Source: Streptomyces sp. CT34 (GTDB taxonomy: Bacteria; Actinomycetota; Actinomycetes; Streptomycetales; Streptomycetaceae). Taken from it: a stretch of DNA of 64,000 nt. Below are positions 1 to 8,003 of the stretch, piece by piece. A program made the position numbers and the translations under genes. The notes below the pieces were generated by a model. That model searched no databases. It worked only from the letters and a program-made list of their open reading frames with translations, and had not been told where the DNA came from. Each line of letters starts with the position of its first letter. The first letter of the stretch is position 1. The DNA lies in NCBI RefSeq assembly GCF_000805335.1, contig NZ_KN708638.1:4399603-4463602 (forward strand). The letters are read 5' to 3'.

Positions 1-279
1 GCCGACCTGATGCCGACCCATTCGGTGTTCGCGCGCTTCTCGCGGGATGACCGTGGACCCTCAGGGTCTGCTCCGCCCCCTTGGTCACCACGGTCGTGCT
101 CTCGGGCGCCCTGGCGGTGATCTTGGAACCGTCGGCCGCCGGACGTGACCGCGTGATGCCCGGCAGGCATGAGTGAGCATTCCGGTGCCGGTGATTCACC
201 GGCCGGCGGGGAGAACTCGCGAGGCCCGGAAGAAAGTTGGTGGTGCGCCACCCCCGTGCGGTGGCCGCGGCCCTACGCA
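1..279. other. Left edge: no complete gene, weak coding-like signal on the minus strand
   Basis: No complete gene can be supported here. On the minus strand roughly 170 down to 1 is open and has Streptomyces-like codon use (reading about ...ADGSKITARAPESTTV...), which could be the interior of a gene cut by the window edge or a remnant. No start with a ribosome binding site was found, so no gene is called. Confidence 0.3.
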
Positions 280-321
280 AACACCCCGTTGACCTGCGTT
301 TCCACAGATCAACGGGGTGTT
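280..321 (-). terminator. Hairpin terminator downstream of tRNA-Ser
   Basis: Perfect 13-bp inverted repeat, aacaccccgttga (280-292) and its complement (309-321), with a 16-nt loop. It starts 3 bases past the encoded CCA of the tRNA on the minus strand. It lacks a strong U-tract, as is usual in Streptomyces. Confidence 0.75.
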
Positions 322-323
322 GA

Positions 324-411
324 TGGCGGTAGCGGAGGGATTTGAACCCTCGGTGACTTGCGCCACACTCGCTTTCGAGGCGAGCTCCTTCGGCCGCTCG
401 GACACGCTACC
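324..411 (-). tRNA. tRNA-Ser (anticodon CGA)
   Basis: On the minus strand this folds as a class II tRNA. The acceptor strands GGTAGCG (411-405) and CGCTACC (334-328) pair. The anticodon stem is CTCGC/GCGAG around a CTCGAAA loop, so the anticodon is CGA and reads UCG serine codons. A long variable arm and a GGTTCAAATCC T-arm follow. Discriminator G is at 327 and the 3' CCA is encoded (326-324). A terminator hairpin follows at once. Confidence 0.95.
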
Positions 412-479
412 GAGAGAGAGCTTAGCCCAAGGGGGCCCGTGTGCCGAAATCGGATTGCGGGGAGCGAGCCGGAGCGGGG

Positions 480-980
480 TCAGCGGTCGCGGAAGAACGC
501 GGTGAGGAGGGCGGCGCAGTCGGATTCGAGGACGCCGGTGATGACCTCGGGGCGGTGGTTGAGGCGGCGGTCGCGGACCACGTCCCAGAGGGAGCCGACG
601 GCGCCGGCCTTGGCGTCGCGGGCGCCGTAGACGACGCGGTCGACGCGGGAGAGGACGATCGCGCCGGCGCACATCGTGCACGGTTCGAGGGTGACGACGA
701 GGGTGCACCCGGTCAGTCGCCATTCCCCGACGGTTCCGGCGGCGGCACGCAGGGCGAGGACTTCGGCGTGGGCGGTGGGGTCGCCGGTGGCCTCGCGCTC
801 GTTGTGGCCGGTGCCCAGGACCGTGCCGTCGGCGGACAGCACGACGGCGCCCACCGGGACGTCACCGGTCCCGGGGGCACGGGTGGCCTCCGCGAGCGCC
901 TGGCGCATCGGCGCGATCCAGGGGGCGCGCAGCGGGTCGGGCGGGGCGGAGGGCAGAGAGGCGGATGGGGGGACGGTCAT
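480..980 (-). CDS. tadA: tRNA-specific adenosine deaminase TadA
   Basis: Deaminates adenosine 34 to inosine in the wobble position of tRNA-Arg(ACG), in the cytoplasm. The 166-residue protein has the zinc-dependent cytidine/adenosine deaminase signature: HAE near residue 71 (zinc ligand and catalytic Glu) and PCTMC near residue 99 (two Cys ligands). It also has the N-terminal GDVPVGAVV strand typical of TadA. Length fits the family; the first ~20 residues are low-complexity Pro/Ala/Ser, so an internal Met (PMRQALAEA) is an alternative start. It lies next to tRNA-Ser and downstream of its usual partner gene on the same strand. Confidence 0.95.
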   Translation of the reverse strand: MTVPPSASLPSAPPDPLRAPWIAPMRQALAEATRAPGTGDVPVGAVVLSADGTVLGTGHNEREATGDPTAHAEVLALRAAAGTVGEWRLTGCTLVVTLEPCTMCAGAIVLSRVDRVVYGARDAKAGAVGSLWDVVRDRRLNHRPEVITGVLESDCAALLTAFFRDR

Positions 981-1072
981 GTCCCCAGTGTCGGGGACGT
1001 GGCCGGGGGCCGGGCCCAGGGGCGGAGCGTGGGCCCGGCTGGGGGCTCCCCCAGCGGGTGGCTGGGGGAGGG

Positions 1073-1615
1073 TCAGCGCACGGCTTCCAGGAGATCCGTG
1101 CAGCCCAGGGCGTCGGCGATCTCGCCGAGCGCGTCGCCGTCGAGGGCGAGCAGTTCCTTCTCGGAGACGCCGAGGTCGCTCAGCAGCCCGGCGTCGCCGA
1201 GCGGGCCGCGCACCGCGGCGACCTCGTCGTCGTCATCAACGTCGTTGTCCGCTTCGGGTTCGCCGTCCTCCGTACCGTCCAGGTCGAGGCTGTCGAGGTC
1301 GTCGTCCGCGTTGTCCTCGCGGCCGAGGAGCTCGTCGGTCAGCATCGCGCCGTATGAGCTTCTGCCGGCGCTGGCGGCGTTGGAGACGAAGACCCGGGGG
1401 TCCTCCTCGCCGTCGACCCGGACGACGCCGAACCAGGCGTCCTCCTGCTCGATGAGGGCCACCACCGTGTTGTCGTCGATCGCCGCCTCTCGGGCCAGGT
1501 CGGCCAGATCGGTCAGCGTTTCCACATTGTCGAGCTCCATATCGCTCGCTTCCCACCCGTCTTCGGTGCGCGCGAGCAGTGCGGCGAAGTACACCGTGAC
1601 TCTCCCACTGGTCAT
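1073..1615 (-). CDS. tRNA adenosine deaminase-associated protein
   Basis: A 180-residue acidic protein of unknown biochemical role that in actinobacteria sits beside tadA. The N-terminal ~100 residues form a compact alpha/beta region (VYFAALLARTEDGWEASD...WFGVVRVDGEEDPRVFVSN). A very acidic linker follows (residues ~100-140, with runs of Asp and Glu), then a conserved C-terminal helical segment ending GCTDLLEAVR. The ATG at 1613-1615 was chosen because the reading frame further upstream is the shadow of upp. It is followed by tadA on the same strand after a ~92-bp gap. The family link rests on neighbourhood and sequence pattern; function is not established. Confidence 0.85.
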   Translation of the reverse strand: MTSGRVTVYFAALLARTEDGWEASDMELDNVETLTDLADLAREAAIDDNTVVALIEQEDAWFGVVRVDGEEDPRVFVSNAASAGRSSYGAMLTDELLGREDNADDDLDSLDLDGTEDGEPEADNDVDDDDEVAAVRGPLGDAGLLSDLGVSEKELLALDGDALGEIADALGCTDLLEAVR

Positions 1616-1810
1616 AGGCGTGCCGGGCTGGGCGGGGCGGCGCTGCACGCCATGGTCCCGCCCCTTCGGAATCGTGGCAGAAACATCGCGTTCGCGCGCC
1701 GTCTTCAGCGCTGCGTCGTGCGGACGTTGTGAGAGATGTCGCTCACGTGCCGGATTGCCGTGGGTGCACGGCGGGCGCTCGGGCCTTCCGGCTCGGTTAC
1801 TGTCGATGTC

Positions 1811-2446
1811 ATGCGGATCCACGTCGTCGACCACCCGCTGGTGGCGCACAAACTCACCACTCTGCGCGACAAGCGCACCGATTCCCCGACCTTCCGGCGG
1901 CTCGCCGACGAGCTGGTCACCCTGCTCGCCTACGAGGCCACCCGTGATGTGCGCACCGACCAGGTCGACATCGAGACCCCGGTGACGGCGACCACCGGGG
2001 TGCGGCTGTCCCACCCGCGGCCCATGGTCGTCCCGATCCTGCGGGCCGGTCTGGGCATGCTGGACGGCATGGTCCGGCTGCTGCCCACCGCCGAGGTCGG
2101 CTTCATGGGCATGGTCCGCAACGAGGAGACGTACGAGGCCCACACCTACGCGACGCGGATGCCCGACGACCTGTCGGGGCGGCAGGTGTACGTGGTCGAC
2201 CCGATGCTGGCCACCGGCGGCACGCTGGTCGCGGCGATCCGGGAGCTGATCAAGCGCGGTGCGGACGATGTCACCGCGATCTGCCTGCTGGCCGCGCCGG
2301 AGGGCGTCGAGGTCATGGAGCGGGAGCTGGCCGGTGCGCCGGTGACGGTGGTCACCGCCGCGGTCGACGAGCGGCTGAACGAGGACCGCTACATCGTGCC
2401 GGGCCTGGGCGACGCGGGCGACCGGATGTACGGCACGGCCGGCTGA
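1811..2446 (+). CDS. upp: Uracil phosphoribosyltransferase
   Basis: Pyrimidine salvage: uracil + PRPP gives UMP + PPi. The 211 residues starting MRIHVVDHPLVAHKL match the family length. Recognisable elements are the VPILRAGLGMLDG segment, the PRPP loop VVDPMLATGGT (residues ~130-140) and the C-terminal uracil-binding stretch YIVPGLGDAGDR(M/L)YGT. The frame is open 25 codons further upstream, but the ATG at 1811 gives the standard N-terminus. It diverges from the tadA pair and ends at a strong terminator shared with the convergent gene. Confidence 0.96.
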   Translation: MRIHVVDHPLVAHKLTTLRDKRTDSPTFRRLADELVTLLAYEATRDVRTDQVDIETPVTATTGVRLSHPRPMVVPILRAGLGMLDGMVRLLPTAEVGFMGMVRNEETYEAHTYATRMPDDLSGRQVYVVDPMLATGGTLVAAIRELIKRGADDVTAICLLAAPEGVEVMERELAGAPVTVVTAAVDERLNEDRYIVPGLGDAGDRMYGTAG

Positions 2447-2589
2447 GCACCCCCTTGCGGCTGAGCCCCCACGCTTGAGGCGCGGGGGACCCCCATCGCT
2501 CTCGCGGAGGTGGCCGGTCGCCGTCGGTGTTCCTCAAGTGACGTCCGAGGTTCCCGGGACGCGGAGGGCCCCGGCGCGTACGGGCCCGC

Positions 2590-2629
2590 CGCGAGGGCCC
2601 CGCACCACGCCCGGTGCGGGGCCCTCGCG
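2590..2629. terminator. Bidirectional terminator between upp and the LytR_C gene
   Basis: Perfect 17-bp inverted repeat: 2590-2606 pairs with 2613-2629 around a 6-nt loop. It lies between two convergent genes and almost touches the stop of the downstream minus-strand gene. Confidence 0.85.
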
Positions 2630-2637
2630 CTGCGCGG

Positions 2638-3285
2638 TCAGCACTTGGCGGCGGGCTGCTGCGCGGGGTGGGTCAGCCGGTCCAGGGCCTTCGCGGCGTC
2701 CTGCTGGGCGGTGAGCTGCGTGAAGGTGCCGCCGACGATCAGGTCGAGATCGGCGGTCTTGCGGTCGTCGGTCTGCTGCTGCGCTCCGGCGAGCTGGGTG
2801 GCCAGGACCTTCAGCGGCCCGTCGGCGGCGGCCTTGGGGCCGAGCAGTATCCCGGTGCCGCCCACCTTCTTGTCGTAGGCGGCCGGGGCGTTGCCCACCT
2901 TCCCGATCTTGAAGCCGCGCTTCTTGAGCTCGTCGGCGGTGTGCTTGGCGAGTCCGGCCCGCGCGGTGGCGTTGTAGACGTTGACGGTCAGTGCGGCCGG
3001 CGCGGGGAACTTGCCGGCGGCGGGCTGCGGGGCGGCGGACCGGCCCGCTGTGCTGTTCTCCGGGCAGTGTCTCCGGTCCTGGGCGGCCTGGGCCGTGCTG
3101 CCCTTCCCGCCGAAGACGTCGATGAGCTGCATGGTCCCCCAGCCGGCCAGCCCCAGGACGCAGGCCCCGGCCACGATGCCGAGGATGATGCGGCGACGGT
3201 GGCGGGGGCGGCGCATCCGCGGATACCTGTCGCCTGTGATGCGGTACCGCTTACCGCCCATGCCTGGAGGCGTCAGCATGCTCAT
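2638..3285 (-). CDS. Membrane protein with LytR C-terminal domain
   Basis: A 215-residue single-pass protein. The N-terminus is basic (RYRITGDRYPRMRRPRHRRR), followed by one membrane helix at about residues 34-52 (IILGIVAGACVLGLAGWGTM). A Ser/Ala/Pro linker leads to an extracellular LytR_C-type domain (LTVNVYNATARAGLAKHTADELKKRGFKIGKVGNA...). LytR_C domains accompany cell-envelope LytR-CpsA-Psr proteins, but the catalytic LCP domain is absent here. The ATG at 3283-3285 gives MSMLTPPGMGGKRYRI; an in-frame Met two codons later is also possible. Confidence 0.85.
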   Translation of the reverse strand: MSMLTPPGMGGKRYRITGDRYPRMRRPRHRRRIILGIVAGACVLGLAGWGTMQLIDVFGGKGSTAQAAQDRRHCPENSTAGRSAAPQPAAGKFPAPAALTVNVYNATARAGLAKHTADELKKRGFKIGKVGNAPAAYDKKVGGTGILLGPKAAADGPLKVLATQLAGAQQQTDDRKTADLDLIVGGTFTQLTAQQDAAKALDRLTHPAQQPAAKC

Positions 3286-3440
3286 GGCCGCAGCGTAGTG
3301 CGGGCCGTCGGCCGTGCCTACTAAACGATCAACGCGTTGCGTACGGGAGAACCCGAGTGGTCGAATCCGGCCATCGCGGGGGCGCGAGGGGCCGGGGGAT
3401 ATCGGCGGAACGCCCGGAGAAACCGCTGGAAAGCGGGCGG

Positions 3441-3740
3441 TCAGCCGTCGAGTTCGAGCACCCGGGCGTGCAGCACCTGGCGCTGCTGGAGGGCCGCGCG
3501 GACGGCGCGGTGCAGCCCGTCCTCCAGGTAGAGGTCGCCCTCCCATTTGACGACGTGGGCGAAGAGGTCGCCGTAGAACGTCGAGTCCTCGGCGAGCAGC
3601 GTTTCGAGGTCGAGCTGCTGCTTGGTGGTCACCAATTGGTCGAGGCGTACCGGGCGCGGGGCGACGTCCGCCCACTGGCGGGTGCTCTCCCGGCCGTGGT
3701 CGGGGTACGGCCGCCCATTTCCGATGCGCTTGAAGATCAC
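3441..3740 (-). CDS. Conserved small protein, VapB-family antitoxin-like
   Basis: A 99-residue protein (MIFKRIGNGRPYPDHGRESTRQWADVAPRPVRLDQLVTTK...) of a type I recall as strongly conserved in streptomycetes and often labelled VapB-like antitoxin. No VapC/PIN toxin gene is adjacent, so a toxin-antitoxin role is doubtful. The C-terminal half (YGDLFAHVVKWEGDLYLEDGLHRAVRAALQQRQVLHARVLEL) looks like a small alpha/beta fold. It lies upstream of the LytR_C gene on the same strand with a ~155-bp gap, so it probably has its own promoter. Confidence 0.75.
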   Translation of the reverse strand: MIFKRIGNGRPYPDHGRESTRQWADVAPRPVRLDQLVTTKQQLDLETLLAEDSTFYGDLFAHVVKWEGDLYLEDGLHRAVRAALQQRQVLHARVLELDG

Positions 3741-3904
3741 ACGGAAAGCCTACCGGGCATGCGGCACCGGGCGCAGCCAAGCGGCGCCAGTGCAAAGCCG
3801 ATCAATAGCGGCAAAATTGGATCATTGGTGGGTGATGAGCTGGCCGATACGGCACGAACGGGCTACCGCTCGCTCGTCCGCCCGTGGCACCGCGCGGCGC
3901 CCGG

Positions 3905-4552
3905 TCACCACTTCTCGGCGTCCGCCAGGCTCCGCTGCCAGTACGTGACCCGGGCGGTGTCCGGGTCGACCGGGACCGGGGCGCGGCCGTCTACGCCGAC
4001 CTGCGCCGGGTCGCTCCGGGCGGCCAGGGTGACACCGAACTGGGAGATCCTTTCGGCCTTGCTGCCCGGGGCGCTCCGGCCGCCCGGCCGATCGGGGGCG
4101 GCGGTGGTGACCGTGGCGTACGCGGTCGCGTCGGGGACCAGCTCGACCGGGGTGGGCGGTCTGCTGCGGGTGATGGGCCGGGCGGCGGCCGGGTGGCGGT
4201 CGCTCAGGCGCAGCAGGGGGTACGGCTGGCCGGCGAAGGTGCAGGTCCGGGTGGCGATGTTGGTGACGGTCAGCAGCATGTGCCGGGCCGGGTACTGCTC
4301 CGCGCCGGCGTGGAACCGCAGCATGTCGGGTGTGCAGGCGACCCGGATGCGGGCGCCGGGGGAGCCCGGTGCGGCCCAGATGCCGGGGTCCGCGGACGGG
4401 GAGGCGGCGGGCGAGACGTCGGAGGAGGCCGGTTCGACCTGCTCGGCGCCGCCGGTCCGGCAGGCGGCCAGCGGCAGCACGGCCGTCGCGGCCAGCAACA
4501 GAGCCGCGAGCGTGCGGCTGCGGCGGGGGGCGGCGGTGTTCGGGGACGGCAT
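3905..4552 (-). CDS. Secreted lipoprotein, DUF4232-like
   Basis: A 215-residue predicted lipoprotein. The signal peptide carries a lipobox (LAALLLAATAVLPLAAC, Cys near residue 31), followed by a low-complexity Ser/Ala/Pro linker. The ~140-residue extracytoplasmic domain contains two Cys (CTPDM, TCTFAG) and the pattern MLLTVTNIATRTCTFAGQPYPLLRL, as in DUF4232 domains. The ATG at 4550-4552 places the signal peptide at the N-terminus; an upstream in-frame extension would precede it with low-complexity sequence. No partner gene suggests a specific role. Confidence 0.75.
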   Translation of the reverse strand: MPSPNTAAPRRSRTLAALLLAATAVLPLAACRTGGAEQVEPASSDVSPAASPSADPGIWAAPGSPGARIRVACTPDMLRFHAGAEQYPARHMLLTVTNIATRTCTFAGQPYPLLRLSDRHPAAARPITRSRPPTPVELVPDATAYATVTTAAPDRPGGRSAPGSKAERISQFGVTLAARSDPAQVGVDGRAPVPVDPDTARVTYWQRSLADAEKW

Positions 4553-5077
4553 GTACACGATTCTCGACCAGGTGATTGCCGTGCGGTCAATGGAGGGTGA
4601 ACGCGGTGCGGGCGTCACGTGCCGAATGGGGCGGGGGTGGTGCGGCGTGCGGCCTGCTCGGCGGTTGTGCGGGTCAAGTGCGGGAGGGGCTCGTGGAGTT
4701 GGCCGAAAGGTGTGGGGAGGGGGTGGCGGAGGGTGGCGCGGTGGCGGGGCGGGACGGGGTGCTCGGGTGGCCGTTCGTGTGGTCGGCCGCACGGCGCCCC
4801 CGGGGGCGCCTTCGGGCAGCACGGGTTTCCGCACCCGGGGACGGGTTGTCAAGCGGTATGACCTGTCAACACCCCGTACGTCGGGGACAGTTGGGTGTCC
4901 CGGGCGCGTGCGCATGCTCGCGGGTGGGGGGTGGGGGTGCGCCGGTCAGGAGAGCGGAGGCTGTATGGGAATGGGATGGAAATGGGAGTCGTTTCCAAGT
5001 AGGATGCGTGTCGTGCCGGGGTCACGGCGCGCAAACGCCCGGGGCGGCCTGTGGGGGCGGCCCCGGGCGGACGGTGT
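4553..5077. other. Gene-free interval with one dyad
   Basis: No gene is supported in these 525 bases. At 4977-4997 there is a 21-bp imperfect palindrome with TGGAAA and TTTCCA arms, set in a locally G-rich, AT-richer stretch. It could be an operator, but no nearby start uses it convincingly (the lipoprotein start is ~425 bp away on the minus strand). Confidence 0.4.
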
Positions 5078-5106
5078 GCGCCGGCGGCCCCGGAGAGGGC
5101 CGGCGC
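5078..5106 (-). terminator. Likely terminator of the alcohol dehydrogenase gene
   Basis: GC-rich inverted repeat: gcgccggc-ggccc on the left pairs with gggccggcgc on the right, with one bulge. It starts about 9 bases past the dehydrogenase stop codon on the minus strand. Confidence 0.55.
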
Positions 5107-5114
5107 GCCGTGGC

Positions 5115-6170
5115 TCAGATCGTCGAGGTGTCGATCACGAAGCGGTAGCGGACGTCGCTCGCCAGCACCCGCTCGTACGCGTCGTTGATCTGGTCCGCGC
5201 CGATCACCTCGATCTCCGCGGCCAGCCCGTGCCCACCGCAGAAGTCGAGCATCTCCTGGGTCTCGCGGATGCCGCCGATCAGCGATCCGGCGAACGACCG
5301 GCGCTGCGTGATCAGCGCGAACGGCGCGATCGGCAGCGGGCTCTCCGGGGCGCCGAGCTGGACCAGGGTGCCGTCGGTGCGCAGCAGGCCGAGGTAGGCG
5401 TTGAGGTCCAGGTTGGCCGAGACGGTGTTGACGATCAGGTCGAAGGTGCCGGCCAGAGCCTCGAAGGTGGCCGGGTCGCTCGTCGCGTAGTAGCGGTCCG
5501 CGCCCAGCCGCAGGCCGTCGTCCTTCTTGCGCAGGGACTGGCTGAGGACGGTGACCTCCGCGCCCATCGCGTGCGCGATCTTGACGCCCATGTGGCCGAG
5601 GCCGCCGAGGCCGACGACGGCGACCTTCTTGCCGGGGCCGGCCTTCCAGTGGGCGAGCGGGGAGTAGAGCGTGATGCCGGCGCACAGCAGCGGGGCCGCG
5701 GCGTCCAGCGGAAGGGAGTCGGGGATGCGCAGGGCGTAGTTCTCGTCGACGACGAGGTGGGTGGAGTAGCCGCCGTAGGTGGGCGCGCCGTCCCGCCCGA
5801 CGGCGTTGTACGTGCCGACGTTGCCGAGCTCGCCGGTGCAGTACTGCTCCTCGCCCGCCCGGCAGTTCTCGCACTCGCGGCAGGAGTCGACGAAGCAGCC
5901 GACGCCGACCCGGTCGCCCGCCTTGTGGCGGGTGACCTCGGCGCCGACCTCGGCGACCACGCCGGCGATCTCGTGGCCGGGGACGATCGGGAAGTTCCCG
6001 CCGTCGCCCCATTCGGCGCGCACGGTGTGGATGTCGGAGTGGCAGATACCGGCGAACTTGATGTCGATCAGGATGTCGTGGGCACCCAGCTCGCGGCGCG
6101 GAATCGTGGTCCGCTCCAGCGGCGCTTTGGGGGCGGGTGCGGCGTACGCGGCGACAGAGGTGTGGGTCAT
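5115..6170 (-). CDS. Zinc-dependent NAD(P) alcohol dehydrogenase (CAD/YahK-like)
   Basis: Reversible oxidation of alcohols to aldehydes; a cytoplasmic medium-chain dehydrogenase of 351 residues. The catalytic zinc site is visible (GICHSDIH with Cys and His near residues 42-47, GHEIAGVV near 65). The structural zinc cluster is CRECENCRAGEEQYC (~residues 96-110), and the Rossmann motif is VVGLGGLGHMGVKIA (~175-189). The ATG at 6168-6170 has a GGTGG upstream. It is divergent from an XRE regulator with only 52 bp between the starts, so that regulator probably controls it. The physiological substrate is not visible. Confidence 0.92.
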   Translation of the reverse strand: MTHTSVAAYAAPAPKAPLERTTIPRRELGAHDILIDIKFAGICHSDIHTVRAEWGDGGNFPIVPGHEIAGVVAEVGAEVTRHKAGDRVGVGCFVDSCRECENCRAGEEQYCTGELGNVGTYNAVGRDGAPTYGGYSTHLVVDENYALRIPDSLPLDAAAPLLCAGITLYSPLAHWKAGPGKKVAVVGLGGLGHMGVKIAHAMGAEVTVLSQSLRKKDDGLRLGADRYYATSDPATFEALAGTFDLIVNTVSANLDLNAYLGLLRTDGTLVQLGAPESPLPIAPFALITQRRSFAGSLIGGIRETQEMLDFCGGHGLAAEIEVIGADQINDAYERVLASDVRYRFVIDTSTI

Positions 6171-6222
6171 GCCACCGAGATTGCGCCATTCCCTCCGGGC
6201 TAACCAGTGCACTCTTGAACAT

Positions 6223-7158
6223 ATGCATGGTGTGCCTACTACTGACGGAATCACCCAGCGGCCCGGGGAGCCCCGCGGTGCCGCGGCACGGCCGCGGATC
6301 GCGGCGGTGGACCAGCGCACCGAGCTGAGCGAGTTCCTGCGCTCGCGGCGGGCCCGGCTGCGGCCCGGGGACGTCGGGCTGCCGGAGCACGGGCGGCGCC
6401 GGGTGCCGGGACTGCGCCGGGAGGAGCTGGCGCAGCTGGCCGGGGTGAGCGTCGCCTACTACATCCGCCTGGAACAAGGCCGTGGCCGGAATGTGTCGGC
6501 CGCCGTACTGGAGGCGATCGCCGACGCGCTCCGGCTGACCCCGGCCGAGCGCGACCACCTGAGCCACCTGGTCCGGCCGGTCTCCCGCCGGGGCCGGCCG
6601 GCCGACCGGCCGCAGCGGGTACGGCCCGCCCTCCAGGAGCTGCTGGACACCATGGAGCACATCCCCGCCTTCGTCGTCGGCCGGCGGCTGGACATCATCG
6701 GCTGGAACCGGCTGGGCCGCGCCGTGTTCGGCGACTTCCCGGCCATGCCTCCCGAGCGGCGCAACATGGCCTGGCAGGTCTTCCTGGACCCGGCGACGCG
6801 CGAGCTGTACGTGAACTGGGAGGGCAAGGCGTGTGTGCTGGTCGCCCTGCTGCGGCGGCAGGTCGGACGCCGGCCGGACGATCCGGCGCTGGCCGCGCTG
6901 ATCGCCGAACTGGCCGACCGCAGCGAGGAGTTCCGGCGGTTCTGGGCCCGGCACGACGTCAAGGACAAGGGCTTCGGCGTGAAGCGGCTGAACCATCCGC
7001 TGGTGGGCCCGCTGACCCTCGCCTACGAGTCGCTGGGAGTGCCGGACGACACCGAGCAGATGCTGGTCACCCACCACGCCGCGCCGGGCTCGCCGTCCGC
7101 GGAGGCGCTGCGCGCACTGGCGGCGAGGCTGTGGGATGCGGCGGGCCCGGGGGCGTAG
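6223..7158 (+). CDS. XRE-family regulator with MLTR_LBD (MmyB-like) ligand domain
   Basis: A 311-residue DNA-binding protein. After a ~35-residue variable N-terminus comes an HTH (LSEFLRSRRARLRPGDVGL...GLRREELAQLAGVSVAYYIRLEQGRG, residues ~37-90). A conserved C-terminal domain follows, typical of MmyB-like regulators that bind a small hydrophobic ligand (AFVVGRRLDIIGWNRLGRAVFGDF...WQVFLDP...WEGKACVLVALLR). The ATG at 6223 is used; a GTG nine bases later is possible. Divergent from the dehydrogenase, it is likely autoregulated and controls that gene. A paralogue at 13602 faces an exporter. Confidence 0.9.
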   Translation: MHGVPTTDGITQRPGEPRGAAARPRIAAVDQRTELSEFLRSRRARLRPGDVGLPEHGRRRVPGLRREELAQLAGVSVAYYIRLEQGRGRNVSAAVLEAIADALRLTPAERDHLSHLVRPVSRRGRPADRPQRVRPALQELLDTMEHIPAFVVGRRLDIIGWNRLGRAVFGDFPAMPPERRNMAWQVFLDPATRELYVNWEGKACVLVALLRRQVGRRPDDPALAALIAELADRSEEFRRFWARHDVKDKGFGVKRLNHPLVGPLTLAYESLGVPDDTEQMLVTHHAAPGSPSAEALRALAARLWDAAGPGA

Positions 7159-7200
7159 GGCCGGTTTGGTGGGTCGTGGCCGGGCCGTCCCCGGAGTGGG

Positions 7201-7551
7201 TCAGGAGAAGACCACGGAGCGGAGCTTGAGCCGCTCGGAGGCGTGGCCGCCGTTCGGCCGCAGGGTGAAGTGGGCGCCGGTGCAGAAGGGGCCGGTGAAG
7301 ACGGTGGCGGTGGACGTGGTGTGGTTGCGCGGCGAGTGCGCGGGCGGCAGGTATTCCTGGATCGCCTCGGGGAGGGTGAGGCATTTCCGGCTCGGCGGGT
7401 CGGCGAGGACACCCGTCCGCGGTCCGCGGTACGGGTCCTTGTAGACGTAGCGGAAGTCGCCGGTGGCGGCGTGGGCCGATGCGGTGGGCAGGGCCAGGGC
7501 CAGGGCCAGCGAACCGGCGGCTGCGGCCGGCGCCCGGCGGAGGCGAGGCAT
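7201..7551 (-). CDS. Small secreted protein of unknown function
   Basis: 116 residues with a Sec-type signal peptide (basic RLRRAP, hydrophobic AAAAGSLALALALPTASAHA, likely cleavage after AHA near residue 28). The mature ~88-residue protein has two Cys (SRKCLTL, GPFCTGA), probably forming one disulfide, and a beta-rich pattern (TATVFTGPFCTGAHFTLRPNGG). I do not recognise the family. It follows the regulator gene convergently and has no evident operon partner. Confidence 0.65.
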   Translation of the reverse strand: MPRLRRAPAAAAGSLALALALPTASAHAATGDFRYVYKDPYRGPRTGVLADPPSRKCLTLPEAIQEYLPPAHSPRNHTTSTATVFTGPFCTGAHFTLRPNGGHASERLKLRSVVFS

Positions 7552-7688
7552 GCGGAACGTCCTTACGGAGCACGGCGGTTGGCATGGTGCTCTGCTTCAC
7601 TGCCCGTACGGACGTCCGGTGATGTGCGCCGTCACCCGAAGGAGGGGCGCTGTATCGATACGGCGGTGGGGCGGGGTTTCGGCGGTCG

Positions 7689-7727
7689 CGTACGGGCCCC
7701 GCGGAGCGTCCGTGCGGGGCCCGTACG
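7689..7727 (-). terminator. Terminator of the P450-ferredoxin operon
   Basis: Perfect 14-bp inverted repeat cgtacgggccccgc (7689-7702) with its complement at 7714-7727 and an 11-nt loop, beginning 5 bases past the ferredoxin stop codon. Confidence 0.8.
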
Positions 7728-7731
7728 GGGG

Positions 7732-7926
7732 TCAGTCGGACACCGAGATCGCGGCGGCCGGGCAGATGGCCGCCGCCTCGCGGACCGCGTCGTGCAGTGC
7801 GGCGGGCGGCTCCGCGTCGAGGACGACGACGATGCCGTCCTCCTCGCGCTGGTCGAAGACGTCCGGTGCGGCCAGCACACAGCTTCCGGCGCCGCAGCAC
7901 TTCTCCTGGTCGGCGTGAATGCGCAT
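7732..7926 (-). CDS. [3Fe-4S] ferredoxin
   Basis: A 64-residue electron carrier that would feed electrons to the adjacent cytochrome P450. The motif is C-C-G-A-G-S-C near residues 9-15 with a distal ICP (CP near residue 55). This is the three-cysteine arrangement of P450-associated [3Fe-4S] ferredoxins, in which the usual second Cys of a 4Fe-4S site is replaced. The ATG at 7924-7926 gives MRIHADQEKC; an in-frame upstream Met adds four residues. It lies 77 bp downstream of the P450 gene on the same strand. Confidence 0.9.
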   Translation of the reverse strand: MRIHADQEKCCGAGSCVLAAPDVFDQREEDGIVVVLDAEPPAALHDAVREAAAICPAAAISVSD

Positions 7927-8003
7927 GGTTCTCCCCAAGGGTGTGGATCAAGGGTGTGGATCAAGAGTGTTGACGAAGGGGGTCGGGTGCGGGCTGCCGC
8001 TCG

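Noticed and set aside
441..1985. Long plus-strand frame (514 codons) across tadA and its partner
   Set aside because: It is the antisense shadow of two minus-strand genes with clear motifs; the translation is low-complexity Gly/Ser/Arg.
4977..4997. Zur box
   Set aside because: TGGAAA/TTTCCA arms are present, but the 21-bp spacing is longer than the 15-bp Zur core and no zinc-uptake gene is adjacent.
3357..6203. 948-codon plus-strand frame
   Set aside because: Antisense to the VapB-like, lipoprotein and dehydrogenase genes; composition is that of a GC-rich shadow and it lacks domains.
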